NCBI GenBank assembly: GCA_036340215.1 | Contig: JAYYZF010000047.1 | Coordinates: 1 to 19,822 of the forward strand | DNA length: 19,822 nt | Reading direction: 5' to 3' | DNA from: JABJPE01 sp036340215 | GTDB taxonomy: Bacteria; Pseudomonadota; Gammaproteobacteria; Comchoanobacterales; Comchoanobacteraceae | In this document: positions 9,401 through 14,643 of the stretch, in pieces | Position numbering within the stretch: position 1 is the first letter of the stretch | Layout: the number at the start of each line of letters is the position of its first letter | The notes under the pieces: generated by a model | Seen by the model: only the letters and a program-made list of their open reading frames with translations | What the model was told of the DNA's origin: nothing | Databases searched by the model: none | Position numbers and translations under genes: made by a program

Positions 9401-9904
9401 GTGATCAACGTGCGGTATAATACTTCCAGCTATCGTTCCAAGCAGCACTATTATTATTGTACTACTTTCTACCAAGGCATTACCGGCAAGGAGTTCGCTA
9501 GTACCAAGGTACTCTGGTAACATAGAATATTTCAATGGTGTGTAAAAGGCTGATTGAGTTCCCATGAGAAAAAGTGTGAACGTAAGCAGAGTAGAGTTAC
9601 CAAAATAAAAACCAATGGAAGCTAATGTAACAATACCTATTTCGATCAACTTTAAGGATCTGACAAGCTTTGCTTTGTTAAATTTGTCTGATATTTGTCC
9701 TGCTGTTGCAGAGAATATTAGTAAGGGCAGTATAAACAAACCTGTCGATAGATTTGATTGCCAGGTTAGTTCTGATATTGACGTAATATTTAAGCTGAAA
9801 AATATCAATAAAGAGTTTTTAAAAAAATTGTCATTAAAGGCCCCTAAACACTGGACTAAAAAAATTTGTAAGAAGCTTTTTTTCTGAAATAATTGTCTAT
9901 ACAT
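6497..9904 (-). CDS. aas: Tripartite lysophospholipid transporter / acyltransferase / acyl-ACP synthetase (LplT-Aas fusion)
   Basis: Predicted to flip lysophospholipid across the inner membrane and re-acylate it, using fatty acid activated on acyl carrier protein. The 1135-residue chain has three parts. An LplT-like MFS transporter (about 8-420) begins with FNDNFFKNSLLIF. A PlsC-type acyltransferase (about 425-620) has the HX4D motif HVSFLD (459-464) and FPEG (526-529). An AMP-binding synthetase (about 625-1135) has FTSGSEGMPKG (801-811), YGATEAS (940-946), TGD (1015-1017) and a C-terminal GK (K1121). E. coli encodes the transporter and Aas as separate proteins; fused forms are known in other bacteria. 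All catalytic motifs look intact. It starts 12 nt after pfp with AGG 8 nt before the ATG, so pfp and aas form one transcript. Confidence 0.93.
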   Translation of the reverse strand: MYRQLFQKKSFLQIFLVQCLGAFNDNFFKNSLLIFFSLNITSISELTWQSNLSTGLFILPLLIFSATAGQISDKFNKAKLVRSLKLIEIGIVTLASIGFYFGNSTLLTFTLFLMGTQSAFYTPLKYSMLPEYLGTSELLAGNALVESSTIIIVLLGTIAGSIIPHVDHASIVIAAIMITTSFLGWLSSMKIAPKKATSRNIPVQKNPIIASLDIIKKCSKQPKMMQVIIGISWFWMIGAFIITQLPAINSIIGAPNEFITFMLMCFSVGIGIGSLLCNRILDRQIDSRFSPFCLLGMSIVLFNMANAIQKLSLMGISENMSIHEFLSYWLTLRLGLDILLFSVLGGIFIVPLYTILQHETKEHLRARMIACNNMISALFMLAGAIITMILSKFSLSLIEIIKIFVIANALTACYLFKILSYESLQLIIRTILKICFRVEVKGIEHCLNAGKRVIVIANHVSFLDVPLLGSCLPGKYMYAVHTEIAKRWGISFACSLVKTYSIDPRSSIKTKSLIQEVSEGNRCIIFPEGRITTTGSLMKVYDGVAVIAKNANAVILPVFIDGAQYTPFSYMRGKFKIRWFPKITLTISPARHLIAPDELKGKKRREFLGQLVHDTMTKMIFEGREFNQNLFISLLDACKFYGYRHIICEDMKREPTSYYKLITKCIALKGPLKSVSGEEENLGVMLPNSIGLIATLFSFFALGKVPALLNYAAGIPSLASCCKTSLIKKIITSRQFVELAALEQTVKSLSELGIEIIYLEDLVNNLTWFDKFKAAIWPVMSTKFIYKTIPPRLNRPAVLLFTSGSEGMPKGVLLSHRNIQTAIHQVSSSIDLNIKDILFNPLPIFHSFGLSCGTLMPILHGMKVFTYPSPLHYRIIPEMIYDTDATVVVGTSTFLTGYQKFAHPYDFCNVRYVFAGAEKLNLQTRQFWFEQFGVRILEGYGATEASPVISINTPMHHKKGSAGKILPGIEYKLTPHEGTTDGGRLWVRGGNIMLGYLLSSKPGQLEPPKDGWHDTGDIVNVSEAGFLTIVDRAKRFAKIAGEMISLTSVENILNFLWPAYQQAVISLPCERKGEKIICVSNNPSANRKQIIEYCQSNKISELNIPTLVEFLAEIPTLATGKINYVKLKQMLTEKD

Positions 9905-9916
9905 TGGTACAACCTA

Positions 9917-11179
9917 TTAAGTAATTAAAGTTGATGCTTTGGTTTTTTGTGGAATAGTAATGTTTTTGAGCTTTACATATGCCGGTAGCCCATTTTTTTT
10001 GAAAGGAGAAAACTCCTCCCCAAGTATTAAGGGTTCCAAATATGTTCTAGCGGCTTCTGTTATATGCATGCCGTCTTCTGTTATAAAATCATTCGGTAGT
10101 TTTTTCTCCACGTTGGCAACAGTTTCAAGCTTGACTTGACCAACACTCCAGACATATGGAGTGTTCGACTTTCTCTCGATGTTTACCATAATACCTGATT
10201 CATTTTTCAATGCTGCATGAACTGCTGCTTTACCTAAAGCACATGCTTGTTCGAAGTCTGTTGTTGAGCTTATATGTCTCGCAGATCTTTGAAGATAATC
10301 AGGTACTGACCAGTGGGTTTTTAAACCAAGCTCAGTAGATACCATATTTGCAAGTAATGGAGCAACTCCGCCAAGTTGCTTGTGTCCAAAAGCATCTGTG
10401 CTACTCATGCTCGCTGCTATTATATCACCCTTGTTGTTTTTTAAACCCTCTGAGACCACTACAACACAATGACCGAATTTTTTTTCAAAAAATCTTACTC
10501 GGTCGAAAAACTTTTGTTTGTCAAAAGCTATTTCTGGGAAAAGTATTATATGAGGCCCATCACTCTCAGTTTCTGCTGCAAGTCCTGCTGCTGCTGCAAT
10601 CCAGCCAGCATGTCTTCCCATTACTTCTAATATAAAAACTTTTGTCGAAGTAGCAGACATAGAAGCTACATCAAAGCTTGCTTCTTTTGTAGATAATGCT
10701 ATATATTTTGCTACTGAACCGAACCCTGGACAAGTATCAGTTCCAGCTAGATCATTATCAACGGTTTTTGGAATGCCTATGCAGTTCAACTTATACCCCA
10801 TTTTTTGGCTCATCTGCCATACCTTCAGGGTGGTGTCCTGGGAGTCATTACCGCCGTTGTAGAGGAAATGACCGATATTATGTGCTTTAAGAACTTCGAT
10901 AATCCTAGCAAATTTCTCGGTTTCGTGTTCTTTCAGTTTATAGCGACAGGAGCCGAAGGCGCTTGATGGAGTCACATATAGAGATTTAATATCTGCGCTA
11001 GACTCTTGATAAGTGTCTATTAATTCTTCGTTTAGTAGCCCTAAAATACCATTTTTGCCTGCGTAAACTCTGTTTATTTCTTCTGATTCTTTAGCTGTCT
11101 CGATAACAGAGGCCGCAATAGCGTTTAGTACACTAGTTACACCTCCGGAGTGAGCGAAAAATAAATTTTTTGCTGCCAT
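9917..11179 (-). CDS. pfp: Pyrophosphate-dependent 6-phosphofructokinase
   Basis: Interconverts fructose 6-phosphate and fructose 1,6-bisphosphate using PPi rather than ATP, a reversible glycolytic step in the cytoplasm. The 420-residue protein has the N-terminal nucleotide/PPi loop HSGGVTS (10-16), GGNDS (109-113), PKTVDNDL (137-144) and MGRHAGW (187-193). The aspartate at 112 (glycine in ATP enzymes) and lysine 138 (PKT instead of PGT) are the accepted markers of PPi specificity. ATP-PFKs of the PfkA type are about 320 residues, so the length also fits the PPi class. A good leftward promoter lies at 11206-11234, about 20 nt before the leader start. It heads the transcript that continues into aas. 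Confidence 0.93.
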   Translation of the reverse strand: MAAKNLFFAHSGGVTSVLNAIAASVIETAKESEEINRVYAGKNGILGLLNEELIDTYQESSADIKSLYVTPSSAFGSCRYKLKEHETEKFARIIEVLKAHNIGHFLYNGGNDSQDTTLKVWQMSQKMGYKLNCIGIPKTVDNDLAGTDTCPGFGSVAKYIALSTKEASFDVASMSATSTKVFILEVMGRHAGWIAAAAGLAAETESDGPHIILFPEIAFDKQKFFDRVRFFEKKFGHCVVVVSEGLKNNKGDIIAASMSSTDAFGHKQLGGVAPLLANMVSTELGLKTHWSVPDYLQRSARHISSTTDFEQACALGKAAVHAALKNESGIMVNIERKSNTPYVWSVGQVKLETVANVEKKLPNDFITEDGMHITEAARTYLEPLILGEEFSPFKKNGLPAYVKLKNITIPQKTKASTLIT

Positions 11180-11205
11180 AATTTTACTCTATTCCAAAGC
11201 CTTAA

Positions 11206-11234
11206 ATTCTACACTATTTTTTAGAGAAAGCCAA
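11206..11234 (-). promoter_or_regulatory. Candidate sigma70 promoter for pfp-aas
   Basis: Read on the minus strand, TTGGCT (11234-11229) and TAGAAT (11211-11206) are separated by 17 nt, with four and five of six consensus bases. The start point would be near 11199, about 20 nt before the pfp ATG. The -35 overlaps the left arm of a 9-bp inverted repeat (11222-11251). Confidence 0.5.
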
Positions 11235-11251
11235 ATTCCTTTCTTTCTCTA
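11222..11251. repeat. Perfect 9-bp inverted repeat in the pfp/mpl spacer
   Basis: TAGAGAAAG (11222-11230) is mirrored by CTTTCTCTA (11243-11251) across 12 nt. It overlaps the -35 region of the proposed pfp promoter, a position fitting an operator. It is not followed by a T-run in either direction suited to a terminator. Function is inferred from position only. Confidence 0.4.
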
Positions 11252-11302
11252 GTTCTTGAAGGTGGAGCTGCCTTTAATCTCAAATTTACACCGAAAAACA
11301 AT

Positions 11303-11331
11303 TTGATTAATACTACTGATATCTGTTAAAT
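11303..11331 (+). promoter_or_regulatory. Candidate promoter for mpl
   Basis: TTGATT (11303-11308) and TTAAAT (11326-11331) are 17 nt apart, with four of six consensus bases each. The leader to the preferred ATG at 11383 would be about 45 nt. Confidence 0.35.
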
Positions 11332-11382
11332 TTTGACCATGAGGGCTAGGGTTTTTCTGCAACATCACACATGAGGATAAAT

Positions 11383-12765
11383 ATGTTTGGGGCTAAAAAA
11401 ATACATATATTAGGTATCTCTGGCACCTTTATGGCTGGACTAGCACTGATAGCAAAGCAAAGCGGTATAACCGTTAGTGGACATGATAATGATTGTTACC
11501 CACCCATGAAGGATCAATTAGCAGCTAACGATATAAATGTAAAGCTTGGTTATGCTGATTCTGATTTGCCCCCAGCAGACTTGTACATAGTTGGAAATAG
11601 TATTAAGAGGGGAAATCCCTTATTCGAATCTATCTTACTGCTAGGCTTGCCTTATTGTTCTGGACCAGAGTGGCTATATCACAATGTTTTAAGACATAAA
11701 TGGGTTATTGCTATTTCCGGTACTCACGGAAAGACTACAACATCATCAATGCTTACTTGGATACTCGAGAGTCTTGGTTACCATCCAAGCTTTCTAATTG
11801 GGGGTATACCTGAGAATATGGGGTGTAGCGCTCGGTTGACAGCTAGTAATGTATTTGTGATTGAGGCCGATGAGTATGATACCGCTTTGTTTGATAAGAG
11901 GCCAAAGTTCATTCATTACAGGCCTAAAACACTTGTTATAAATAACTTGGACTTTGATCATGCTGATATTTATTCTAGTTTAGCTGAAATATCAAAACAA
12001 TTTTGCAATTTGATTAAGACAGTTCCATCTGATGGAAGTGTTATCGCCTTAGATTCTGACTCTGCTGTTGCCGAAGTGCTGAAAAAAGGTTGTTGGTCTA
12101 AACAACAGTCACTGAGCACTGACAAAGACAGTTCTAATTGGTTTTATTCAGGTAATGAGGATTTTAGTACGGTAATGATTGGCTATGCAAAGCGCGATTT
12201 GGCAACTTTCAATTTGAAAGTATTTGGGGAGCACAATGCAAAAAATGCTTGTATGGCATTAGTCGCAGCAAATCACTTTGGTGTTCCAATCTCTAATGCG
12301 GCTTCTGCACTTAACAGTTTTCTTGGAGTGAAAAGACGCCTTGAACTAAAAGGGACCTATGCAGGTGTGCGCTGTTATGATGATTTTGGTCATCATCCAA
12401 CGGCTATTGAAAGTGTTTTAAAAAGTTTGAAAGTTGGATTGGCACCAGAAAATAAGATTTTCGCTATTGTAGAGTTGGGTAGTTATACTTTAAGAAGTGG
12501 GTTAATGGTTTCTCAGTTACAAAAGGCGCTTAGCTATAGCTCTATGGCATATCTACTACTAGCTTCAGGGGTCGATTCTAGTTACGACTGGACAAAATGG
12601 GCAGATCAGCATGAGAGTGTTGAGATAGGATTTGGTATGGAAGATATATCTAAAAATATATGTTACACTGTTAGACCAGGTGATATTGTAATAAGTTTTA
12701 GTAGCAGAAATATTGTAAAGATTCATGAGTTGTTGCGGGATAAATTACTCCCTGCAATCTGTTAA
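11383..12765 (+). CDS. mpl: UDP-N-acetylmuramate:L-Ala-gamma-D-Glu-meso-DAP ligase Mpl
   Basis: Cytoplasmic Mur-ligase-family enzyme that attaches the recycled tripeptide to UDP-MurNAc, returning cell-wall peptides to synthesis. The 460-residue protein begins with the Mpl-type Rossmann segment IHILGISGTFMAGLA, has the ATP P-loop GTHGKTTT (113-120), then FVIEADEYDTALFDKRPKF and HYRPKTLVINNLDFDHADI, which separate Mpl from MurC, and the later DDFGHHPTAI motif. ATG 11383 is preferred because GAGGA ends 5 nt upstream; the in-frame ATG at 11371 would add four residues but has no ribosome site. The family is about 450-460 residues, so it is full length. The lipoprotein gene follows after 19 nt and is probably co-transcribed. 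Confidence 0.95.
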   Translation: MFGAKKIHILGISGTFMAGLALIAKQSGITVSGHDNDCYPPMKDQLAANDINVKLGYADSDLPPADLYIVGNSIKRGNPLFESILLLGLPYCSGPEWLYHNVLRHKWVIAISGTHGKTTTSSMLTWILESLGYHPSFLIGGIPENMGCSARLTASNVFVIEADEYDTALFDKRPKFIHYRPKTLVINNLDFDHADIYSSLAEISKQFCNLIKTVPSDGSVIALDSDSAVAEVLKKGCWSKQQSLSTDKDSSNWFYSGNEDFSTVMIGYAKRDLATFNLKVFGEHNAKNACMALVAANHFGVPISNAASALNSFLGVKRRLELKGTYAGVRCYDDFGHHPTAIESVLKSLKVGLAPENKIFAIVELGSYTLRSGLMVSQLQKALSYSSMAYLLLASGVDSSYDWTKWADQHESVEIGFGMEDISKNICYTVRPGDIVISFSSRNIVKIHELLRDKLLPAIC

Positions 12766-12784
12766 TATATAGTGGAGATCAAAG

Positions 12785-13240
12785 TTGAAATACAAAAAAA
12801 TATCTATAGGATTTATTCTTGCGGTTGCGTTAAGTTCGTGCTCCGAAAACACTTCAAATCAAGAAATAGGGGCTTTAGCAGGGACTGTAGTTGGTGGTAT
12901 AGTTGGTGCTCAAGTTGGTGATGGTGATGGCCAAATAATAGCCGCTTACACTGGCGCGGTAGTAGGGAGCATAATAGGTAGCAATATTGGTGCGACAATG
13001 GACGAAGTAAATAGGATGAAAATGGCAGAAGTCCTAGAAAATACAAAAACTGATCATTCAAGAAGCTGGGTTGATCCAGATACTAATGCTAGATATACCG
13101 TGAAACCAACAAAAACTATAAAAGAAAACAAAACGATATGTCGTAATTTCACCATGAGTATTGTTATTGATGGAGATCTAAAAACTGCACATGGTGTTGC
13201 ATGTAGAAATGGTAACGGTAACTGGAAAGTTGTAGATTAA
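12785..13240 (+). CDS. Glycine-zipper lipoprotein (17 kDa surface antigen-like)
   Basis: Predicted small lipoprotein of the cell envelope, function unknown. The 151-residue precursor has a lipoprotein signal with lipobox LSSC (16-19), so the mature form starts at Cys19. Residues about 28-72 form a glycine-zipper (two-helix) segment with repeated GxxxG spacing, as in rickettsial 17 kDa antigen and SlyB/YmgG-type proteins. The C-terminal part (about 85-151) is polar, with the two remaining cysteines at about 119 and 139, which could pair in the periplasm. The start is TTG with GGAG 7 nt upstream; no ATG fits. It follows mpl closely. Outer-membrane location is inferred from S at +2. Confidence 0.85.
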   Translation: MKYKKISIGFILAVALSSCSENTSNQEIGALAGTVVGGIVGAQVGDGDGQIIAAYTGAVVGSIIGSNIGATMDEVNRMKMAEVLENTKTDHSRSWVDPDTNARYTVKPTKTIKENKTICRNFTMSIVIDGDLKTAHGVACRNGNGNWKVVD

Positions 13241-13242
13241 TA

Positions 13243-13316
13243 TGCCCTGGGCAGGATTCGAACCTGCGACCTATCCCTTAGGAGGGGATCGCTCTATCCA
13301 GCTGAGCTACCAAGGC
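13243..13316 (-). tRNA. tRNA-Arg (anticodon CCT)
   Basis: Read on the minus strand this folds into a full cloverleaf. The acceptor stem pairs GCCTTGG with CCAGGGC (one G-U), the D-arm is GCTC/GAGC, the anticodon stem is ATCCC/GGGAT around a seven-base loop CTCCTAA, and the T-arm is GCAGG/CCTGC with TTCGAAT. The anticodon is CCT, reading AGG. The gene is 74 nt with discriminator A, and CCA is not encoded (TAT follows). Its 3' end is 2 nt from the stop of the converging lipoprotein gene. Confidence 0.96.
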
Positions 13317-13321
13317 AGACT

Positions 13322-13344
13322 GATAAATATTAATCGTTTTTTTT
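13322..13344 (+). terminator. Possible weak terminator after mpl-lipoprotein transcript
   Basis: An imperfect 14-nt palindrome GATAAATATTAATC (13322-13335) is followed by one base and eight T residues (13337-13344). The stem is AT-rich and short, so efficiency is doubtful. The same bases serve as the spacer and -10 of the proposed tRNA promoter on the other strand. Confidence 0.2.
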
Positions 13345-13355
13345 ATTACTGCCAA
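13327..13355 (-). promoter_or_regulatory. Candidate promoter for tRNA-Arg
   Basis: On the minus strand, TTGGCA (13355-13350, five of six) and TAATAT (13332-13327, four of six) are 17 nt apart with an A8 tract in the spacer. Transcription would begin near 13320, a few bases before the mature tRNA 5' end. Confidence 0.45.
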
Positions 13356-13371
13356 CTTTTAATTGCATACA

Positions 13372-13380
13372 TGGTATAAC
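13372..13380 (+). promoter_or_regulatory. Candidate extended -10 promoter for zipA
   Basis: TGGTATAAC fits the extended -10 pattern TGnTATAAT with one mismatch. No good -35 is present at the right distance, which is tolerated for extended -10 promoters. It lies 48 nt before the zipA ATG and back-to-back with the tRNA promoter. Confidence 0.35.
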
Positions 13381-13427
13381 TTGGTGTTTGTTTACCTCAG
13401 CAGTGATAAGTTATTTGGAGAACATAT

Positions 13428-14009
13428 ATGAGTGTTTTGTTTCTTGCCTTAACCGTGCTCAGCTTGCTGTCAGCTATCTTGCTGGGGCAATATTTTGTAC
13501 GTCCCACTAGCAAGAATAAAAAACAAGATGTCTTTTCACCTCGTCCTGAGAAAAATAAGACAAATGACATTATTTCTCTTTATATCCTTGCTAAAAAAAA
13601 TACTTTTGCCGGCTATAATCTTCTTCAGGCTCTCACGATTTGTAACCTGGAATATGATAAAAAACTACAAATATTTCATAGATATGATAGTAATAGTGTA
13701 AGACTTTTTAGCCTTGCCTGTGCTGCAGAGCCTGGAACTTTTGATCTTGAAAAGCTTGGCTCGAGAGAATTTTCAGGAGTGGTTATTTTTATGGATTTAT
13801 CTACGCTTACTGGGTCTGCCACGCTTGCTTTGGATCTATTTTTAGAGACAGCAAATTTACTAGAATACGAACTAGATGCTAAGCTTGTTGATCAAAATAA
13901 GAACTCTATAACTGAAGAGGTAATTACTAAATGGAAAGACTATGCTGATGTTAAGAGTCGTAAATTTGGAACCTTAGATTTGTTTGCCACCCACGGAGAT
14001 AACCCATGA
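13428..14009 (+). CDS. zipA: Cell division protein ZipA (short-linker form)
   Basis: Inner-membrane division protein that tethers FtsZ polymers at the septum in Gammaproteobacteria. The 193-residue protein has an N-terminal membrane anchor (about 3-23) and a C-terminal ZipA FtsZ-binding domain (about 47-180), recognised by the segments FSLACAAEPGTFDLEKL (94-110) and ATLALDLFLETANLLEYELDAKLVD (about 131-155). E. coli ZipA is 328 residues because of a long Pro/Gln linker; here the linker is only about 24 basic residues (24-47). GGAG lies about 8 nt before the ATG. Its last four bases overlap the start of the next gene (ATGA), and ligA follows, as zipA-ligA pairing is common in this class. Confidence 0.88.
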   Translation: MSVLFLALTVLSLLSAILLGQYFVRPTSKNKKQDVFSPRPEKNKTNDIISLYILAKKNTFAGYNLLQALTICNLEYDKKLQIFHRYDSNSVRLFSLACAAEPGTFDLEKLGSREFSGVVIFMDLSTLTGSATLALDLFLETANLLEYELDAKLVDQNKNSITEEVITKWKDYADVKSRKFGTLDLFATHGDNP

Positions 14010-14641
14010 GAAAACTGATATTTTTCCTTGTACTACCTTTTTTTTGCTTTGCAGATATTCAGCAAATGGTTGAGTCGAGTGTACTTCCAGAATCATCTAA
14101 TCAAGCTTTAAACCCAAGCTTGGCTGTTGAACAAGCACATATCCCAAATACTGCAGTATTGGCTTGGATGAACGAGGCAATGGTATCAACATTTTCATTT
14201 GATTTTGCAAATTTTGAGCGTTCTTTTCAACAAGCGTCAAATTATTATACTCCTCAAGGTTGGCTTGAGATGGATAAACGACACACAGAGATGAAAGATC
14301 TGGAAAAAATTAAAGAAATGAAAATGGCAATGAGTGCAGTAGCAACTGGTCCTGCTAAGATAATTTCACAAGGTGTTGTTAACAACATATATAGTTGGGT
14401 AGTTGAGGCTCCCTACATGTTAGTAGCAAGTGATATATCCCATAGTCAAAAGAGAAATATTCTAGTGAGGTCTCTAATAGTTAGGGCGGATCCTGATGTC
14501 CACTACAGGGGTATTGCTATAGATAAGATTGCCATAAAATATATACTGGGGAATCCTGAAACATCAGTTAAAGCTAAAGTAGCATCTGTTGCCGAGATGA
14601 GTCCTCCTATCCAGCAAACAACTAATTTTGAAGGGGGCTAA
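14006..14641 (+). CDS. IcmL/DotI-family secreted protein
   Basis: Resembles DotI/IcmL, an inner-membrane core component of the Dot/Icm type IVB secretion system. The family-like core (about 50-181) contains AVLAWMNEAMVSTFSFDFAN, YYTPQGWLEMDK, SAVATGPAKIISQGVVNNIYSW and SLIVRADPDVHYRGIAIDKI, in the same order as in DotI. Here the 211-residue protein begins with what looks like a cleavable signal peptide (1-16, ending FCFA) instead of the anchored N terminus of DotI. A low-complexity tail follows (182-211). The ATG overlaps the zipA stop as ATGA, indicating coupled translation, and ligA starts 2 nt after its stop. Many Legionellales carry such stand-alone IcmL-like paralogues of unknown role. 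Family membership is likely; a secretion function is not shown. Confidence 0.8.
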   Translation: MRKLIFFLVLPFFCFADIQQMVESSVLPESSNQALNPSLAVEQAHIPNTAVLAWMNEAMVSTFSFDFANFERSFQQASNYYTPQGWLEMDKRHTEMKDLEKIKEMKMAMSAVATGPAKIISQGVVNNIYSWVVEAPYMLVASDISHSQKRNILVRSLIVRADPDVHYRGIAIDKIAIKYILGNPETSVKAKVASVAEMSPPIQQTTNFEGG

Positions 14642-14643
14642 AC

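Noticed and set aside
10348..10635. 95-codon plus-strand open frame inside pfp
   Set aside because: Leucine/histidine/cysteine-rich antisense shadow of a well-conserved enzyme.
11371..11382. Upstream ATG for mpl
   Set aside because: Its own GAGGA overlaps this codon and serves the ATG at 11383; homologues start close to IHILG.
12813..13061. 82-codon minus-strand frame opposite the lipoprotein gene
   Set aside because: The plus strand has a lipobox and glycine zipper; the His/Leu-rich minus frame mirrors the repetitive glycine codons.
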